The notes under the pieces: generated by a model
Databases searched by the model: none
Told to the model about the DNA's origin: nothing
Seen by the model: the letters and a program-made list of their open reading frames with translations, nothing else
Source: Flavobacterium sp. J27
GTDB lineage: Bacteria > Bacteroidota > Bacteroidia > Flavobacteriales > Flavobacteriaceae
DNA length: 64,000 nt
Reading direction: 5' to 3'
NCBI RefSeq assembly: GCF_004303025.1
Contig: NZ_PJQW01000002.1
Span: 62,001-126,000, forward strand
Shown here: positions 16,651 through 26,080 of the stretch, one piece after another
Layout: the number at the start of each line of letters is the position of its first letter
Numbering within the stretch: the first letter of the stretch is position 1
Position numbers and translations under genes: made by a program

Positions 16651-16682
16651 TTTAACTTTTTCCTTTTTCCTTTTTCCTTTTC
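16651..16682 (+). repeat. Right inverted repeat and heptanucleotide CTTTTTC tract
   Basis: Positions 16656-16682 hold three 7-base units CTTTTTC plus a shortened fourth. The part 16651-16672 is the inverted partner of 16237-16258. The tract ends 13 bases before the guaA ATG, so it lies in the guaA leader. Confidence 0.65.
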
Positions 16683-16695
16683 TTAAACAACAACA

Positions 16696-18228
16696 ATGCA
16701 ACACAACGTATTAATTTTAGATTTTGGTTCTCAATACACGCAATTGATTGCAAGGAGAGTAAGAGAATTAAATATTTTTTGTGAAATTTTTCCTTATAAC
16801 AATCCGCCTAAAGATTTAGATAGTTATAAAGCCGTTATACTTTCAGGAAGCCCTTTTTCTGTTCGTGCAGAAGATGCTCCTCATCCAGATTTATCTGAAA
16901 TTAGAGGTAAAAAGCCATTATTAGCTGTTTGTTATGGAGCGCAATATTTAGCACATTTTTCTGGTGGAGAAGTAGCACCTTCCAATATTCGTGAATATGG
17001 TAGAGCAAACCTTTCTTATATAAAAGAAAACGAATTGTTCTTAGAAGGTGTATCAGTTGGGAGCCAAGTTTGGATGAGCCACTCAGATACTATTAAAGCT
17101 TTGCCAACGGGCGCTATTCGCTTAGCTAGTACCAAAGATGTTGAAAATGCTGCTTATAAAATAGAAGGAGAAACCACCTTTGCTATTCAGTTTCACCCAG
17201 AAGTATATCATTCTACCGATGGAAAACAAATGCTAGAGAATTTCTTAGTAAAAATAGCCGAAGTGCCTCAAAACTTTACACCAAATGCTTTCGTCGAAGA
17301 AATTGTAGCTGAAATGAAAGAAAAAATTGGTAATGACAAAGTAGTTTTAGGACTTTCAGGAGGTGTAGATTCAACCGTTGCAGCTGTATTGTTAAATAAA
17401 GCAATAGGCGCGAATTTATATTGCATTTTTGTAAATAATGGATTATTACGTAAAAACGAATTCCAAAGCGTGTTGGATCAATACAAAGGAATGGGATTAA
17501 ATGTAAAAGGAGTAGATGCTTCACAACGTTTTTATGATGCTTTAGCGGGTCTAGATGATCCTGAAGCAAAGCGTAAAGCTATTGGAAATGCTTTTATCGA
17601 AGTATTTGATGATGAAGCACATCAATTAACTGATGTGAAGTATTTAGGTCAAGGAACAATTTACCCAGATGTTATCGAGTCGGTTTCTGCTACCGGTGGT
17701 CCATCAGCGACTATTAAATCACATCACAATGTAGGTGGTTTACCAGATTTTATGAAATTAAAAATTGTGGAACCGTTGCGCATGTTGTTTAAAGATGAAG
17801 TGCGAAGAGTTGGAGCAACTTTGGGAATTGATCCAGAACTTTTAGGACGTCATCCTTTTCCTGGACCAGGTTTAGCGATTCGTATTTTAGGAGATATTAC
17901 TCCTCAAAAAGTAGCTATTTTACAAGAAGTTGATGCTATTTTTATCAATGGATTAAAAGAACATGGTTTGTATGATAAAGTTTGGCAAGCGGGTGCAATT
18001 TTACTTCCAGTTAATAGTGTAGGTGTTATGGGAGATGAGCGTACTTACGAAAAAGTAGTAGCATTAAGAGCTGTAGAATCTACAGACGGTATGACCGCAG
18101 ATTGGGTACATTTACCGTATGAATTTCTTATGAAAACATCTAACGAAATCATTAACAAAGTAAAAGGTGTAAATAGAGTCGTTTATGATATTAGCTCTAA
18201 ACCGCCTGCAACTATTGAGTGGGAATAA
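16696..18228 (+). CDS. guaA: GMP synthase (glutamine-hydrolysing)
   Basis: 510 residues. The enzyme amidates XMP to GMP. The N-terminal glutaminase domain has the nucleophile Cys79 in [10 protein letters not shown] and the triad His in [12 protein letters not shown]. The ATP-pyrophosphatase domain has the P-loop [13 protein letters not shown] (about 220), and the C-terminal dimerisation domain ends with [15 protein letters not shown], as usual. The gene shares the purine pathway with purM upstream but is separated from it by the four-helix-bundle cassette. Confidence 0.97.
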   Translation: MQHNVLILDFGSQYTQLIARRVRELNIFCEIFPYNNPPKDLDSYKAVILSGSPFSVRAEDAPHPDLSEIRGKKPLLAVCYGAQYLAHFSGGEVAPSNIREYGRANLSYIKENELFLEGVSVGSQVWMSHSDTIKALPTGAIRLASTKDVENAAYKIEGETTFAIQFHPEVYHSTDGKQMLENFLVKIAEVPQNFTPNAFVEEIVAEMKEKIGNDKVVLGLSGGVDSTVAAVLLNKAIGANLYCIFVNNGLLRKNEFQSVLDQYKGMGLNVKGVDASQRFYDALAGLDDPEAKRKAIGNAFIEVFDDEAHQLTDVKYLGQGTIYPDVIESVSATGGPSATIKSHHNVGGLPDFMKLKIVEPLRMLFKDEVRRVGATLGIDPELLGRHPFPGPGLAIRILGDITPQKVAILQEVDAIFINGLKEHGLYDKVWQAGAILLPVNSVGVMGDERTYEKVVALRAVESTDGMTADWVHLPYEFLMKTSNEIINKVKGVNRVVYDISSKPPATIEWE

Positions 18229-18254
18229 TTTTTTAGATATATTTAACAAAAAGC

Positions 18255-18284
18255 TTTGAAAAGTCGTTACAATAAATAACTTTG
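18255..18284 (+). promoter_or_regulatory. Promoter of the LysM gene embedded in a terminator-like hairpin
   Basis: TTTG at 18255-18258 and TAACTTTG at 18277-18284, 18 bases apart, form a good flavobacterial promoter 34 bases before the ATG at 18319. The -7 box lies in the loop and right arm of the hairpin at 18259-18296. Confidence 0.7.
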
Positions 18285-18296
18285 TAATGACTTTTT
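18259..18296 (+). terminator. Terminator-like hairpin after guaA
   Basis: Arms AAAAGTCGTTACAA and TTGTAATGACTTTT (one G-U pair) with a T run. It is the likely end of the guaA transcript and is overlapped by the promoter of the next gene. Confidence 0.75.
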
Positions 18297-18318
18297 AATT
18301 TTTAACAAACAAACTTTC

Positions 18319-20025
18319 ATGAGATACTTTTGGATTTTATTTGCATGCACAAATTTGCTTTTTGCTCAAGAAATTAAAACTAAAAAATATAAAGTTCAAC
18401 CCCAAGAAACCTTATATTCTATTTCAAAAAAACTTAACATTTCTATTGAAGACATTAAAAAAAACAATCCGACTTTGGCTGAGAATAATTTGTCTATTGG
18501 ACAAGAAATTCTTATTCCACTTTCTGCTGAAGAAGTAAAAAAAGGAACTTCTAAAAATAATACAAGTCATACCGTTCAACCTCAAGAGACCTTGTATGGA
18601 ATTGCAAGAATGTATAATGTTTCGGTTCAGGATTTGGAAGATTTAAATAAGTACGATTTAAAAGATGGCTTGCAGATTGGTCAGGTTATTGCTATTCCTA
18701 CAAGAAAGAAAACCATAGATGGAAAATCTAGAATTATTAACGAAGAAACCGTTTTTCATAAAGTAAAAGCAGGTGAAACGAAGTATTCTGTCTCCAAATT
18801 ATACAACATTAGTATTAAACAATTAGAATTACAAAATCCTGAAATTGTGAATAGATTTGCCGTTGGTACAGTTTTGGCAGTAAATAAAAATGGCATCACT
18901 TCGCAGGATATTTCTAATGAATTGTTATTGGCTTTAGCCGAAAAAGATGCTGCAATTGAAAAAAGTAAAGCGCAAAATGCAAAAATTGAAGATTTAGAAG
19001 ATCGTTTAATTGTGCAACAACAAATGAATCAAAAGATTATAAAAATGAATTCTGTTGCAGTCGATTTAAAAGAAATCGACGATTCTAAAGGATCTTCAGT
19101 AGATAAATTGAAATTAATTCTTCAATCTAATAAAACGATTCAAGACGTATTAACGACCAAGCTGGATTCTTTGGTAAGTACAATGTATGAAGATTTAGAA
19201 AAGTTAAAAAATTCGAATATAGTTGATGTGGATGAATATAGAAAAATGCAAAAAGAAACTCAAGCGAATCGAATTGAAACGAGTAAATTAATTATTCAAT
19301 TGAAAAGAGATTTAAATGAGTCTAGAAAGAACTATGTGGCTTTAATGAACAAAGTGCAACGAGTAAATGTAGCCCAAGATCAAGAACTAAAAAGACGTAG
19401 TAAATCTATGGCAGAAATTGAAGCTCAAAATAAAGCAGAACAAGAACAAATAGAGAAAATTAAAGCACTTCATGCTGATAGTGATAAAACGAATGAATCG
19501 CTATTTTTTAAAATGGCAACAATAGAAAAAGAAAAAGAATATATTATTACAAAACGTATAGAAAAAGCAACTTTTTACAGTGCAGCCGCTAGAGAATATG
19601 ACGATCGTTTAGCATTACAAAAATTAATTCGTTATCAAAATAATATTAAAAAAGAGAAAAATATTGTAGATCAACCAGAAAAACAAGTTACTTTAGAAGA
19701 GATAAGAGCAAAAATTAAAGCGAGTAATTTTAGTAACGAAAAACTACCAGCCATTGAAAGGATGACTAATTTAAAACAGGTTGAAGACGGTTTTTATATT
19801 GTACTTAAAGTTACTAAAAGTCAGACAGAAAGAGATGATTTTGCCCGAGAGTTATCAGATAAAGGAGAGTTAAAAACTAGTTTTTTCTATGATATTAGTA
19901 CCTTCACTTATTGTATTTATACTGAAAAATTTAAATGGTTTGAAGAAGCTTTGTTTGCTATTAAAACCAAAGAAAGTTTACCTTTGTACGAAAATGCAAA
20001 AATAGTTGAAGTAAAATTGGAATAA
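18319..20025 (+). CDS. Secreted LysM protein with long coiled coil
   Basis: 568 residues with a short signal peptide (to about 16, LLFAQ). Three LysM peptidoglycan-binding repeats follow at about 24-67, 83-127 and 146-188, each with the YxVQPQETLYSISKKLNI type of start. The middle (about 205-430) is strongly charged and heptad-like, a coiled coil. The last 85 residues (FYIVLKVTKSQTERDDF and on) look like a SPOR-like or similar small alpha/beta domain, but this is uncertain. Probably a cell-wall-anchored periplasmic structural protein. The next gene is also a LysM protein. Confidence 0.85.
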   Translation: MRYFWILFACTNLLFAQEIKTKKYKVQPQETLYSISKKLNISIEDIKKNNPTLAENNLSIGQEILIPLSAEEVKKGTSKNNTSHTVQPQETLYGIARMYNVSVQDLEDLNKYDLKDGLQIGQVIAIPTRKKTIDGKSRIINEETVFHKVKAGETKYSVSKLYNISIKQLELQNPEIVNRFAVGTVLAVNKNGITSQDISNELLLALAEKDAAIEKSKAQNAKIEDLEDRLIVQQQMNQKIIKMNSVAVDLKEIDDSKGSSVDKLKLILQSNKTIQDVLTTKLDSLVSTMYEDLEKLKNSNIVDVDEYRKMQKETQANRIETSKLIIQLKRDLNESRKNYVALMNKVQRVNVAQDQELKRRSKSMAEIEAQNKAEQEQIEKIKALHADSDKTNESLFFKMATIEKEKEYIITKRIEKATFYSAAAREYDDRLALQKLIRYQNNIKKEKNIVDQPEKQVTLEEIRAKIKASNFSNEKLPAIERMTNLKQVEDGFYIVLKVTKSQTERDDFARELSDKGELKTSFFYDISTFTYCIYTEKFKWFEEALFAIKTKESLPLYENAKIVEVKLE

Positions 20026-20092
20026 AATTTGACCATATAATATAATAAATCACAAATCTGTTTGTTATTCTATAACAATTTAATACCTAATT

Positions 20093-22042
20093 ATGAGAAT
20101 TTTTAAGCTTTTAATTTTATTCTTTGTTTTTACTGCTTGCGCAGCAAAAGTAAAACAAGATAATTTCTTAAGACATAATGTAGCCAAAGGCGAAACAATA
20201 TATCAGATTGCCAGAAAATATCAGGTTACTCCTTTTGATATTTACAGATTAAATCCAGATGCAAAAAACGGTATCGAAGAAGGTCGTGTACTATTAATTC
20301 CAAATGGATCTTCCAAAGTTACTTCGGTAAAAACGGAAACAAAAAATATTATACATGAAGTTAAAGCAAGAGAAACTTTATATAGTATTGCTAGAGAATA
20401 TGAAGTAACGGTTCCGCAATTACAAGAATGGAATGCCGAATTATTACAAGATGGTTTAAAAAAAGGACAAGAAATTATCGTTGGAAAAGAGGCATTACCA
20501 GTTAATGAAAATTATATAGAAGTTCAAAATACAAAAAATACAGTTGAAACTTTTTCTCATAAAGTACAACCACAAGAAACATTATATGGTATTTCTAAAA
20601 AATATCATATTACTATTGCAGATATTATTGCACAAAATCCAGAAGCTAGTGATGGTTTAAAAGTAGGTTCAGTTTTAACATTGAAAAAGAAATCTGAAAA
20701 AACAGTTACAGAAATTAACCATGAAACAAACCTTTACACAGTTAAACCAAGACAAACTTTTTATAGTTTAACAAGAGAACTTAATATTTCCAAAGAAGAG
20801 TTAGTTGCTTTAAACCCTGAATTAAAGGAAGGTTTAAAAGAAGGTATGATTTTAAAATTACCTGGTGCATCAAACTCAAATACAAATACAGATGGAATCA
20901 CAAATATAACGGATAATGGAGTTGCAAAAGATACCCTCATATTCGAAAAAAGAGTGAGAAATTTACAGAACTCAGTAAATAAAAATAAAAAGAAAAATTT
21001 AGTACTATTATTACCATTTAATCTTAGTAAAGTAGAATCAAATTCTTCTTCTTTCAAACAAACCTTAAAAGAAAATCCATTATTAAATTTATCTTTAGAA
21101 TTTTACTCAGGTGCAATAATGGCAATCGATTCTGCTAGAGTATTAGGATTACCAGTTAATGTAAAGATACTCGATGTTGAAAGCTCAAGAACCACTTCTA
21201 ATATAGCAAAATTAATTTCTGATAATGATTTTTCTAATGTAGCGGCAGTTATTGGACCTTTTCAAAATTCTCATGCAGAAAAAACAGCCGAATTGTTATT
21301 AAAAGATAGTATTCCAGTGATTTCTCCATTGTCTAAAGAAGTAGGAGCTAAGTATCCTAATTTATATAATGCCGTACCTTCTGAAGAATTTATGATAAAA
21401 AAATTATTTGAACATTTTAAAGCAAATAATGGTAATGTTGTAGCCGTGGTAAGTGCTAAAAAAGGTTCTACAAAAGAATTTTTAGAAAGCCGATACCCCG
21501 AAATTAAATTCCCAGGTTTCAATGCAAAAGGAGGTGTAGATACAGATCAATTAAAAATATTTTTACAAAAAGGGAAAAAAAATTATGTGATTATCGAGTC
21601 TGAAACAACCGCACAGATTTTAAATGTAACCAATTTCTTAAATAAACTGCAACCTGAATACGATATTCAATTAGTAGTACTAAAGTTATACGATACGTTA
21701 GATTTTGAAGAAATACCAATGACTAATTTAACGGAACTTAATATGTTGTTTCCGTCAAACAGAAAAGAAATTGAAACTGATACAGATAAAGCTTTTGCTA
21801 ATAAATACAAAAAAGAAAACGGAACATTGCCAAGTGCTGCAGCTGCAAAAGGATTTGATATTACATGGGATACTATTTTGAGAATTTGTCAGGAAGAAGG
21901 CTTTGCACAATCGGTCAAAAATTATAAAACAGAATATTTTGAAAACACTTTCGATTATGTAAATTATAATGGAAACATTATTAACAACGGAGTGTACTTA
22001 TTGTATTACGATACAGATTATACAATTAAAACAGTAAAATAA
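20093..22042 (+). CDS. LysM lipoprotein with periplasmic binding protein-like domain
   Basis: 649 residues. A lipoprotein signal (LILFFVFTACAAK, lipid Cys16) is followed by four LysM repeats at about 27-71, 87-131, 155-198 and 213-257. From about 300 to the end there is a type 1 periplasmic-binding-protein-like domain (LVLLLPFNLSKV, AVIGPFQNSHAEKTAELL, IPVISPLSKE). The layout resembles flavobacterial LysM/PBP1 proteins that recall LpoA, an activator of peptidoglycan synthases; that role is inference. It lies 67 bases after the other LysM gene and five bases before osmC. Confidence 0.87.
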   Translation: MRIFKLLILFFVFTACAAKVKQDNFLRHNVAKGETIYQIARKYQVTPFDIYRLNPDAKNGIEEGRVLLIPNGSSKVTSVKTETKNIIHEVKARETLYSIAREYEVTVPQLQEWNAELLQDGLKKGQEIIVGKEALPVNENYIEVQNTKNTVETFSHKVQPQETLYGISKKYHITIADIIAQNPEASDGLKVGSVLTLKKKSEKTVTEINHETNLYTVKPRQTFYSLTRELNISKEELVALNPELKEGLKEGMILKLPGASNSNTNTDGITNITDNGVAKDTLIFEKRVRNLQNSVNKNKKKNLVLLLPFNLSKVESNSSSFKQTLKENPLLNLSLEFYSGAIMAIDSARVLGLPVNVKILDVESSRTTSNIAKLISDNDFSNVAAVIGPFQNSHAEKTAELLLKDSIPVISPLSKEVGAKYPNLYNAVPSEEFMIKKLFEHFKANNGNVVAVVSAKKGSTKEFLESRYPEIKFPGFNAKGGVDTDQLKIFLQKGKKNYVIIESETTAQILNVTNFLNKLQPEYDIQLVVLKLYDTLDFEEIPMTNLTELNMLFPSNRKEIETDTDKAFANKYKKENGTLPSAAAAKGFDITWDTILRICQEEGFAQSVKNYKTEYFENTFDYVNYNGNIINNGVYLLYYDTDYTIKTVK

Positions 22043-22046
22043 AAAT

Positions 22047-22451
22047 ATGCCAACTTCAAAAATAACTTACCTAGGAGAACTGCGCACCACTTGTATTCAT
22101 TTGCAATCAGGTAATGAAATTATAACAGATGCACCTACTGACAATCACGGAAAAGGGGAAGCTTTTTCACCTACCGATTTAGTCGCAACAGCTCTGGGAA
22201 GTTGTATGGTGTCTATCATGGCTATAAAAACCAAAGATTTAGATGTCGATTTGAAAGATTCTACTATTTTGGTTACCAAAATAATGCAGGCAGAACCTAG
22301 AAAAATTGCCAAGATAATTGTAGAATTAAACATGGCTATTGCAACTTCAGATAAGAATAAAACGATCTTAGAAAGAGCAGCCATGACTTGTCCTGTTTTA
22401 TTGAGTTTGCATCCAGATATTGAAAAGGAAGTAACTTTTAATTGGAAATAA
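22047..22451 (+). CDS. OsmC family protein
   Basis: 134 residues with the two catalytic cysteines of the OsmC/Ohr fold: Cys53 in TALGSCMVSIMAI and Cys115 in AAMTCPVLLSLHPDI. The family reduces organic hydroperoxides in the cytoplasm. The sequence is nearer to the general OsmC/YhfA group than to Ohr. The gene starts four bases after the LysM lipoprotein stop and overlaps the possible TTG start of the next gene. Confidence 0.92.
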   Translation: MPTSKITYLGELRTTCIHLQSGNEIITDAPTDNHGKGEAFSPTDLVATALGSCMVSIMAIKTKDLDVDLKDSTILVTKIMQAEPRKIAKIIVELNMAIATSDKNKTILERAAMTCPVLLSLHPDIEKEVTFNWK

Positions 22452-23227
22452 ATTCACGTTTAAATATAACGGACAACACAATCATTAGAAGTTTTATACT
22501 GATACTTTTAATGATTTTTATTTCCTGTAAAAAAGAAAAGCAAATAGAGGTTGAGCATAAAATTGAAATTACCAATGCAGCTTTAATTAATAATGAACTA
22601 GAAACTTCAGAAATTGATTCCTCTCTGCTTAGTTTTGATTCTATAGTGTTTGATAATAACACGTTTTATCTTGAAAGATTAGATAATCATTTTTGGAAAG
22701 ATAAGAGTATTCAAGATTGTAATTTTATTCTTTTTAACTCAAATCATGATACGCTTTACAAGCATAATGGATTAACTAGTGGGTATGAAATCAAAGATTT
22801 TAATGAAGATGGATTTATGGATATTCAAATTGATTATATAACAAATGTTCCGGGAATAAATGATATTCTTTTGTTTGATACTATTAACCTAAACTTTAGA
22901 CTAGTCAAAGATTTTGATTATTATCCATATGCGATTAAAATTCAAGGAACTGAATATTATTATTCATATCATAGAGCAGGATGTGCTGATTTAAATTGGG
23001 AAAGCGATTTATTTTATATCCAAAATTTTGAATGTTTTAAAATAGGAAATATTTCTGGTAGAGGTTGTGATGGAGAAGAAAGAAATGGAATTATAATTTC
23101 AAAAATAAAAGGGAATAAAAAAATGGAGTTAGAATATATTAAACGTGATGTTGGATATTATGGAGATAAATGGGAATCTATTGACAACTATTGGAAAAAG
23201 AATTACAAAAAATTTATTCCAAATTAA
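22442..23227 (+). CDS. Hypothetical lipoprotein, XAC2610-like
   Basis: 261 residues if the TTG at 22442 is the start. That start overlaps the OsmC stop by ten bases and gives a lipoprotein signal ending in MIFISC (Cys at about 29); the only later ATG is five codons before that Cys and would leave no signal peptide, so a non-ATG start is needed. The central motif IKDFNEDGFMDIQI is a Ca-binding, FG-GAP-like loop seen in XAC2610-type proteins. Four cysteines in the second half may pair. Function unknown. Confidence 0.7.
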   Translation: MEINSRLNITDNTIIRSFILILLMIFISCKKEKQIEVEHKIEITNAALINNELETSEIDSSLLSFDSIVFDNNTFYLERLDNHFWKDKSIQDCNFILFNSNHDTLYKHNGLTSGYEIKDFNEDGFMDIQIDYITNVPGINDILLFDTINLNFRLVKDFDYYPYAIKIQGTEYYYSYHRAGCADLNWESDLFYIQNFECFKIGNISGRGCDGEERNGIIISKIKGNKKMELEYIKRDVGYYGDKWESIDNYWKKNYKKFIPN

Positions 23228-23244
23228 TTTAAGTTTTCACCTTT

Positions 23245-23311
23245 CTAACAACCAACAACCAACAACCAACAACCAACAACCAACAACCAACAACTAACAA
23301 CTAACAACTAA
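23245..23311 (+). repeat. Heptanucleotide tandem repeat, unit C(C/T)AACAA
   Basis: Nine full 7-base units from 23245 to 23307 and a partial tenth. Units 2-7 are CCAACAA; unit 1 and the last ones are CTAACAA. The array ends two bases before the TTG start codon at 23314 and therefore forms the leader of the DUF3820 gene. Confidence 0.9.
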
Positions 23312-23313
23312 TT

Positions 23314-23541
23314 TTGACCCCAAACGAACAACTCATAAAATTGGCTCATGCCACCATGCCATTTGGGAAATATAAAGATCGATTTTTAATTGATTTACCC
23401 GAATATTATATTGTTTGGTATGCTAATAAAGGATTTCCTAAAGGACAATTAGGTGAACAATTGCAATTAGTATATGAATTAAAACTAAATGGCTTAGAAG
23501 AAATGATTCGGAATATTAGAAGAAATTTTCCAAAAAAATAA
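23314..23541 (+). CDS. DUF3820 family protein
   Basis: 75 residues. The pattern LAHATMPFGKYKDRFLIDLP followed by YIVWYANKGFPKGQLGEQLQ is characteristic of DUF3820, small proteins of unknown function related to exonuclease-associated domains. The TTG at 23314 is chosen because it gives the usual family N terminus; the frame is closed by a stop inside the heptanucleotide array 12 bases upstream, and the first ATG would cut off 14 conserved residues. The array just ahead of it could influence expression. Confidence 0.85.
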   Translation: MTPNEQLIKLAHATMPFGKYKDRFLIDLPEYYIVWYANKGFPKGQLGEQLQLVYELKLNGLEEMIRNIRRNFPKK

Positions 23542-23566
23542 AAGCTCCAATTTTTGGAGCTTTTTT
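23540..23566. terminator. Terminator between convergent DUF3820 and RDD genes
   Basis: Inverted repeat AAAAGCTCCAA/TTGGAGCTTTT with T runs on both sides. It begins at the DUF3820 stop codon. Confidence 0.85.
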
Positions 23567-23589
23567 ATTATGATATTTAGTAATGAATT

Positions 23590-23958
23590 TTAAACATTAA
23601 CTACTTTTGTTTTTGCGATATTATCACCTAGTCTAGGTTTGTCTATCAAAACTAAGATAGCATCCACTAAGGGAATTAATAGCGTTACATTTCTTAATAT
23701 ACTCGTAACAAAGTCTCCATTTAACGAAGTTCCATCTTCTTTAACAGCTTTGTATTTCATTACTTTTTTTCCGATACTTTGCCCGCCAAATAAAGCATCT
23801 CTTAACAAAATATAGGCAAGATAAGCTAACCCACCGATAGATACTAAAAAGGTTATACCAGTTGCTCCATAAAGAAAAACGCCTAAATAATAAATGACAG
23901 AACCAATTATTCCGTCAATAAAAATGCCTAAAAATCTGTTTAATTTTGAAACTTCCAT
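23590..23958 (-). CDS. RDD family membrane protein
   Basis: 122 residues with the RDD layout: an N-terminal RFLGIFIDGIIGSVIYYLGV where Arg and Asp flank the first helix, two or three membrane helices, and the GQSIGKKVMKYKAVKEDG motif after helix two. The RDD family includes proposed Na+(Li+)/H+ transporters, but most members are uncharacterised. Promoter box at 23986-23993. It is convergent with DUF3820 and divergent from pyrG. Confidence 0.9.
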   Translation of the reverse strand: MEVSKLNRFLGIFIDGIIGSVIYYLGVFLYGATGITFLVSIGGLAYLAYILLRDALFGGQSIGKKVMKYKAVKEDGTSLNGDFVTSILRNVTLLIPLVDAILVLIDKPRLGDNIAKTKVVNV

Positions 23959-23985
23959 TGTATTTGTTTTAATTGTTTATTATCT

Positions 23986-23993
23986 CAAATATA
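23986..23993 (-). promoter_or_regulatory. TAnnTTTG promoter box of the RDD gene
   Basis: The minus strand reads TATATTTG, 27 bases before the ATG at 23958. The rest of the 299-base gap to pyrG is AT-rich with nothing else that I can name apart from the pyrG promoter. Confidence 0.6.
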
Positions 23994-24185
23994 TAAAAAA
24001 AACTTATTTTTTTAACATTTTTGCATGTATAATACTATCTTTTTTTTTGTATCACAAAAAATGAAATAGTTTAGAGTTTAATGTTTCCATATTAATAATA
24101 TATCATCCACTAAATCTATTAAGTTCAAGTAGCTTTGGTTTCATTTTTTTACAATTACTAAAAAATAAATTTTACGTATTGGAAA

Positions 24186-24217
24186 TTGCCTATTTCATAA
24201 ATTTAATCGTATTTTTG
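24186..24217 (+). promoter_or_regulatory. Promoter of pyrG
   Basis: TTG at 24186-24188 and TATTTTTG at 24210-24217, 21 bases apart, standing 40 bases before the ATG. Confidence 0.65.
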
Positions 24218-24230
24218 CCAAGTTTTTTAA

Positions 24231-25871
<1,641 letters not shown>

Positions 25872-25930
25872 AGTTTGAAGCGAATGGCTTGGTAATTGTT
25901 GCAATCCATTTTCCCGCTTTACGTTACCAT

Positions 25931-25984
25931 CTGTTTGGATAACAAAAAACATATCAAAGAATATTTGATATTTGATCCAAACAG
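25931..25984 (+). repeat. Nested inverted repeats, REP-like, between pyrG and yidC
   Basis: A perfect outer inverted repeat (CTGTTTGGAT at 25931-25940, ATCCAAACAG at 25975-25984) encloses an inner one (ATATCAAA at 25951-25958, TTTGATAT at 25964-25971). The flanks hold ATTTTCCCGCTTTACG before and TGCAATCGGGGCTATTCC after, which resemble intergenic repeat elements I remember from flavobacterial genomes. No T run follows, so it is not a standard terminator. Confidence 0.6.
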
Positions 25985-26080
25985 GATGTTCACTGCAATC
26001 GGGGCTATTCCTTTTTCTATTCGATAATTAGTAGTAATATTAATTTCTAGGAGCATTGGCTTATAGAACAAATAATTAAA

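Noticed and set aside
17276..17569. A minus-strand frame within guaA
   Set aside because: Fully opposite the conserved ATP-pyrophosphatase domain of guaA, without any family signature.
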